A stretch of DNA of 64,000 nt from Celoporthe dispersa. Lineage: Eukaryota; Ascomycota; Sordariomycetes; Diaporthales; Cryphonectriaceae. Under the pieces are notes generated by a model, which was not told where the DNA came from, did not search any database, and saw nothing but the letters and a program-made list of their open reading frames with translations. Where the stretch lies: the NCBI GenBank assembly GCA_016584495.1, contig WAID01000006.1, positions 186,001 to 250,000 on the forward strand. The letters run 5' to 3'. Numbering within the stretch: position 1 is the stretch's first letter; every line of letters starts with the position of its first letter. Position numbers and translations under genes: made by a program. This document shows positions 59,536 to 64,000 of this stretch, in pieces.

Positions 59536-59809
59536 TCATGTGTTGCAGGCCTGGAAGCCTACACGCCAACAGCACTTTCCCTGACCGCCAGTGCAGGCGT
59601 CGAGGCCACATCCAGCTAAGAATCCATTGATATTGTGGCTGATACAAGTGGCGATGTAGTTAGTAAGCCCAGTGTCAGGTGTTCTTCCGAAATCAGATCT
59701 CAAGGTCGCATGGCCTAAGGCCTATATCCACAGGTCTGGGCGCGCCATTTTTTGCGGCCTTCAGCCGGATGACTGCAGCGAGGCTGGCGATCAACAAAGT
59801 GTACCACAT
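59536..59809 (-). CDS. Candidate small cysteine-rich secreted protein, with a shift
   Basis: Not recognised as any family. From the ATG at 59809 the frame opens with a signal-peptide-like stretch (MWYTLLIASLAAVI), then a Pro/Gly segment with one Cys, and stops at 59693-59695. One base over, the frame continues with a Cys-rich segment (LAGCGLDACTGGQGKCCW) and ends at 59538. Together they would give about 90 residues with seven Cys including a CC pair. As in many nearby genes, one base near 59692-59697 separates the two parts. Small size, leader and Cys content fit an effector or antimicrobial-type protein, but chance cannot be excluded. It lies 0.6 kb upstream of the KP4-like gene on the same strand. 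Confidence 0.45.
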
Positions 59810-61136
59810 CCTTTTCGGGTTGTGGTGTTGAGGTGCAGGTCCAGCTGAAAAGTTTCATGTGCAAACTGCAGCCTCAGAGCTGTTTGGTCTTTGTAAGCTG
59901 AGAGATAATTGACATTGGTTCACCTTGGGGGAAAATCACAGCTTATGGACATTGTCAGTTCCAGCTCAGATGCACTGTGCTTGTAATGACACAAGCTCTC
60001 TGATATCGATCATCTTGTTTTCTATTATTATTATTAGTTTTCTTTCTCTGAGCACAACTTCATGTTGAGGAATACAGACTGGTGCTATTAGTATATCTGA
60101 TATTGATATTTTTCTGTTTGCCAACTCCACCTAGTCTTGCCTACTTGGATGCTCTGCTGCGAGATGTTTCTGTAGTACCAATATAAGGCATCACTTTAGT
60201 TATATGCGACTCTTTGATTTACTCCACTTTCCAGGTCAATAACATGTTTGGTTAAGAACACATTGCTGGTCTGGCTGGCTGCTGACACGCTGTGAATTCT
60301 TGTTTCTTTTTTGGGGGGGGGGGGGTTTAAAAAAAAGTTTTGCTTCAGTCAGGCCTGTGGATACTCCGGGGCTGGGCCAAAGCACCACCGTGAGTTCCGA
60401 ACGGCCGTTACTTAATCCCTCATCAGATTATTTCCATGGCCGCATCTCAAGACCATCTTTTAGGAGGGCTTAGCGATCCGCCACTTACAACTCAAGCCCA
60501 TCAACATCGTCTCTGCTCAGGTGATGGATGGTCCAGAGCCCCTGTTGTTTCACGTTAGCCGCGAGCCCTGTTCTTTCTTGATCATGCAAAGACGGAGCAG
60601 TCTTAACTGTGAAAGGAGAAAGATAACAAAAAATGAATGACCCGTGTGATCTGTCAAAGGCAGTACAGCCTGTTGCGTCTAGCTCAAGATCCAGTGCATG
60701 GGAATCACTTGCCAAAGCGGGAAAGACTCGACGTAGCAGACACAATGATAAAATTGATATGAGCGTGGGTATTTCTATAGAAATACAGGAAATACATCTT
60801 CAGAGGCCATTTCAAGACGCTCCCGGTTTTTGCCTGCGCCAGTACTCCTCTTGCATGATCTAGTCATCACTGATGGTGTCTAGAGAGATCAGGACCGAAA
60901 AAAGAGAAAAAGGACATAAGAAAAACAGAAACAAAAGAAGAACAAAAAAAACCACAAAAGAAACAATGTGCGCCGCTCCCTTCCGCCCCCAATGCCCATC
61001 CCAGCCCAGCCAAGAATCCTCTATAACAGTGAAGGTCTAGCCTCGACACCGATATTGGAAACCCCTATTTCTCTATATTTGCTGCCTTACCTTCCATCTC
61101 CAGACAGAAGAGGCGCCCACTCCCCATTCCCGGCCA
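59810..61136. other. AT-richer gap
   Basis: Noticeably lower GC than the rest, with a G11 run (60314-60324) and an ATT repeat (60026-60037). No gene or transposon domain is recognised; it may be a decayed repeat. Confidence 0.4.
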
Positions 61137-62162
61137 TCACTTTCGGTGGACCAGCATCTCGACATCTTCCGGCCGCTCGTCCGAGCTGGCCAACAGCTCC
61201 AGCGTCGAGTCCAGGGGGACCTTGCTCATGCCCAGCCAGCCGCCGGCCATCAGCACGATGGACGCGCCCAGGTACGTGCCGAAGATGAGCACGAGCTTGG
61301 TGCCAAGGTGCCCATGACCGGGTCCAGCTCGGTCAGGTGGTCAAAGGCGTAGACGGTGTTGTAGGCCAGGCGCATCAGCCAGAAGGGCATGGCGACGACG
61401 CCGGCCCAGAACATCTTGCGGGCAGGTTCCGCGTTGGGGTGGATGCCCGTGTAGCGCTGGATCTTGCGGTAGGTGGGCCACATCCAGACGCAGACACCGA
61501 AGAGGACGAAGAGGAGGATAAGGTTGCCGATCTGGTCGAGCTTCTGGTTTATGACGCCGCCCTCTCCCGTGGCGCTGGGCGTGCCGGCGTAGGTGGCCAC
61601 GGAGATGCCGCCCGTGTTGAAGAGGTGGGTGACGCCGAGGATGATCTTGTCCGTCCAGGCCTTTGGTTTCGAGGGGAGAATCGTGTTGCTAAAATCATCA
61701 AGATGATGCCAGGTCAGCCATTTTATCTGTCACTCCTCCAAAAGAAAAAAAAAGACTCTCAGGCTTGTGTGTCTGCATTTCACCAGCCCGGACCATCCGG
61801 AAAACAAGACTTTCGAAGCACACATACCACTCATAAAAAGATGCCGATGAGCGTCAGGGAGAAACAGGCAATGACGGCAGCAGTGGTCATCGTCGAGACG
61901 CCGGTGGGGATCAATGGCTGGTCCTTGGTGATGATGAGGTAGATGTCCGCGATCATGCGCGCGATGAAGGCCGAGTTGAAGATGGGCCAGCAGACCATGC
62001 CTGCCTTTCCGTGTTTTCCATGCTATCCATCCGCTCAGGGGCATGCAGATGGATGAGAAGATGAGGTCTACCCAGGTGAGACCGATGACAGCCTGTGAGG
62101 GCGGCGCTATATCGCTGACTGCGCGGGTCGCACTGATGACAACATCGTTGAGAGGGAGACAT
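61137..62162 (-). CDS. Multi-pass fungal membrane protein (DUF7702-like), several shifts
   Basis: About seven hydrophobic helices: IGLTWVDLIFSSICMPLSGW, MVCWPIFNSAFIARMIADIY, VIACFSLTLIGIF, KIILGVTHLFNT, IGNLILLFVLFGVCVWMW, FWAGVVAMPFWLMRLAYNTV and LVLIFGTYLGASIVLM. The layout is like the fungal DUF7702 proteins, whose role is unknown; this assignment is tentative. An intron lies at 61689-61827 (donor GTATGT). The frame must shift at 62006-62008 (A3 on the coding strand), 61835-61839 (T5) and 61301-61304 (a missing C), and probably near 62150 just after the start. Read that way it ends at 61137 after an acidic segment (SSDERPEDVEML). The start at 62162 is uncertain. Confidence 0.62.
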
Positions 62163-63021
62163 GGCAGGCCGCTCGGGGACCTGGTAGAGGAGGAGGAGGA
62201 GGAGGAGGAGGATATGGGAGACAGCTTGACTGGAGAGGAGAGATGCGCGTTTAAAAAAAATTAATCAGAGAGAGAGAGAGTGAGAGAGAGAGAGAGTGTG
62301 TGTGTGTGTGAGCAAAGGTTGGTGTGCTCTTCTATTGTTTTTGTTTTGGTTTATTTTTCTTTTTGGTTTTTTCCTTTCGGAGTCAAGATGTGTGTACGAT
62401 GATGTGGTAATAAGAAAATAATGATCATGTAGGTTCAACGGTTTAGGAAAAGGCCAAGGCGACGCCTTTGTAATTATACTGACGATCTTGATAGAGGAGG
62501 TCTGTGTAGTGCCAACCGGGCTTGCAAGCATAGCCATGGAGGTTTGCAAGAGTACGTGGTAGGGCTACCAAGGCTATGAACTGTCACCCTTCTGCATGGC
62601 CAATGGAGTTTCAAAGAGCTATCCCGGACGCGAAGCTTAATCCACGCGGTGATTCGCGAGATGCCGCAAAAAGGGGCCCACGGTCGATCGCATCTTGCTG
62701 GGGCTGTGTGCACATTTTCAAACTCGAAAACGAAGTGTCCGGCCCCCTCCCCCCCCCAGGGAGGCTCGGAACGAAGCTTGACTGCCGGCATACAATGACG
62801 GGCGGACCAGGGATGGGACTGGCGGACTGCATGAGAAGGGGGAAAGAGAGAAGAAAGAGAGAGAGAGAGCGAACCCCTACCCACACACACTACTTTGGGA
62901 CCCTCTTTTCCTCTCTTTTTCTTCTCCTCTCGAGATGCCAAGCATGGAGAAAAGAGAGACAGAGGGGAGACCAGCATTGGTACTGGTGTGGTCCCAGCCC
63001 CTTCCAAGGGTGGCTGAGAGG

Positions 63022-63052
<31 letters not shown>

Positions 63053-63817
63053 AGACATCTCTCCTCGTCAGTGGGCGTCGAGCCACAATGCGGTATGTGC
63101 TATCGAGCATGCTACTTTCCAGCACATAGCACAACGGCCTGAGGACCATGTACTGGCTGCTCCCGGCACAAACAAAGAAAACACAATCCGAATACGATAC
63201 CGACATGCGGGAACTAAAGTTTCCGCACTCCCGCAACACTACCACAGCTCACTTACGATTCATCAGGGATTCCAACCCTGCGCTTGGGCGTTTCGAACGT
63301 CTAAGTTCCCTTTAGTATCCCCTATTGAAGATAAGCTTAGGGTCCTGTCCCTCCTGGTGCCGGGCGCTGCACGTCGACGACTCGTGTATTCTCCTCAGGC
63401 GCAAGCAGACGTACGTTTGCGGCAGGTTTTGGGGGAGGAGGAGGAAATACGACTCGCAGGATCCAGTTAGTCCGCCCCCCTTGTCGAGCTGAACGGTGAA
63501 AGGCTGTCTCGTTTCTGGCCTGGCCTTGTCTCCCTCGCCCGCGCCGGCGAGATCGTTGTGCATACAAGGCGTTCTTTGTCTAGAACGTCATCAGGCTCCG
63601 TCGACCTTCTGTATTGCTCCACCGTAAAGCTTGTCATGGTATGTAATTTATGTTCCGCAGACCGTTTTGAGAGATCGAGGGAGAGAGATATATATAGAGT
63701 GCCATGTCGGTATCGGCAACACCTTAAATCGGGGCCACCCAGGGTCGACGGCGACAGCGACAGCGAGATGGCTGCTTACCTCCTACAGGTATAGCTTGTG
63801 CTCCAGTTTGCGCCCTC

Positions 63818-63853
<36 letters not shown>

Positions 63854-64000
63854 TGTGTGTGTGTGTGTGTGTGTGTGTGGTGTGAGTGGCTCGTGTCTTG
63901 CACTGCCCATTCATCTAGAAAAAGAGGCTTGCGTCTCATCCAATTTTCTCTTCTTCCTCGACGCATCCACAGGATCATCCCAAATCCTGCAGGTTGTGTT
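62163..64000. other. Right-edge region with long GA/GT repeats, possible exons
   Basis: It holds GA-GT tracts at 62268-62310 and 63820-63878 and GA runs at 62855-62870 and 63020-63050. On the minus strand, around 63257-63563, short protein-like pieces with splice signals may be exons of an unrecognised gene (see findings). Nothing is certain. Confidence 0.35.
63820..63878. repeat. Compound (GA)n(GT)n microsatellite
   Basis: About 15 GA units followed by about 13 GT units. Tracts of this kind recur in many gaps of the window. Confidence 0.9.

Noticed and set aside
63267..63287. tRNA T-arm-like hairpin
   Set aside because: A 5-bp stem with 7-nt loop is present, but no acceptor, D or anticodon arms can be placed around it.

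Overview
The window is nuclear DNA from a filamentous ascomycete, most likely a sordariomycete. The evidence is GC-rich coding sequence, short spliceosomal introns (about 50-190 bp, GTRAGT-type donors, CAG/TAG acceptors), CT/GA- and GT-rich leaders and gaps, and protein content: an ATG7 E1, a TEY-type cell-wall-integrity MAP kinase, a fused HIS7 enzyme, an AA9 polysaccharide monooxygenase, and CFEM, HsbA and spherulin-4 type GPI-anchored proteins. I see no rRNA, tRNA, CRISPR array or intact transposon.

Layout. 0.5-16 kb: kelch protein (+), complex I 24 kDa subunit (-), AA9 LPMO (+), a 62-residue membrane protein (+), dCMP deaminase (-) and ATG7 (+). 16-24 kb: SV2-like MFS carrier (+), membrane J-protein (-), glyoxalase/VOC-like protein (-) and DHA2-type MFS exporter (-). 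26-35 kb: ornithine decarboxylase antizyme (+), HIS7 (-), TFIIIC triple-barrel protein (+) and Vps62-like protein (+). 35-50 kb: spherulin-4-like protein (-), a 5.8 kb gene-poor stretch, DUF3455 protein (+), MAP kinase (-) and low-molecular-weight phosphatase (-). 50-64 kb: CFEM protein (+), THEM6-like thioesterase (-), HsbA-like protein (+), KP4-type killer-toxin-like protein (-), a small cysteine-rich secreted candidate (-) and a multi-pass membrane protein (-).

Most genes are unrelated housekeeping or cell-surface genes. I see no biosynthetic cluster or operon-like system. The antizyme controls polyamines and should need a programmed +1 frameshift. Several secreted or wall proteins (AA9, spherulin-4, CFEM, HsbA, KP4-like, cysteine-rich candidate) give a partly host- or substrate-facing character, most clearly at the right end.

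A major caveat is that at least a dozen well-conserved genes between 17 and 62 kb can only be read end to end by allowing one-base shifts, often at short homopolymers. Even the MAP kinase domain needs one. The simplest reading is uncorrected assembly indels rather than a block of pseudogenes. The kelch gene also has an in-frame TAG inside an otherwise continuous frame. Coordinates below give whole-gene spans; exon limits and shift positions are in the text.
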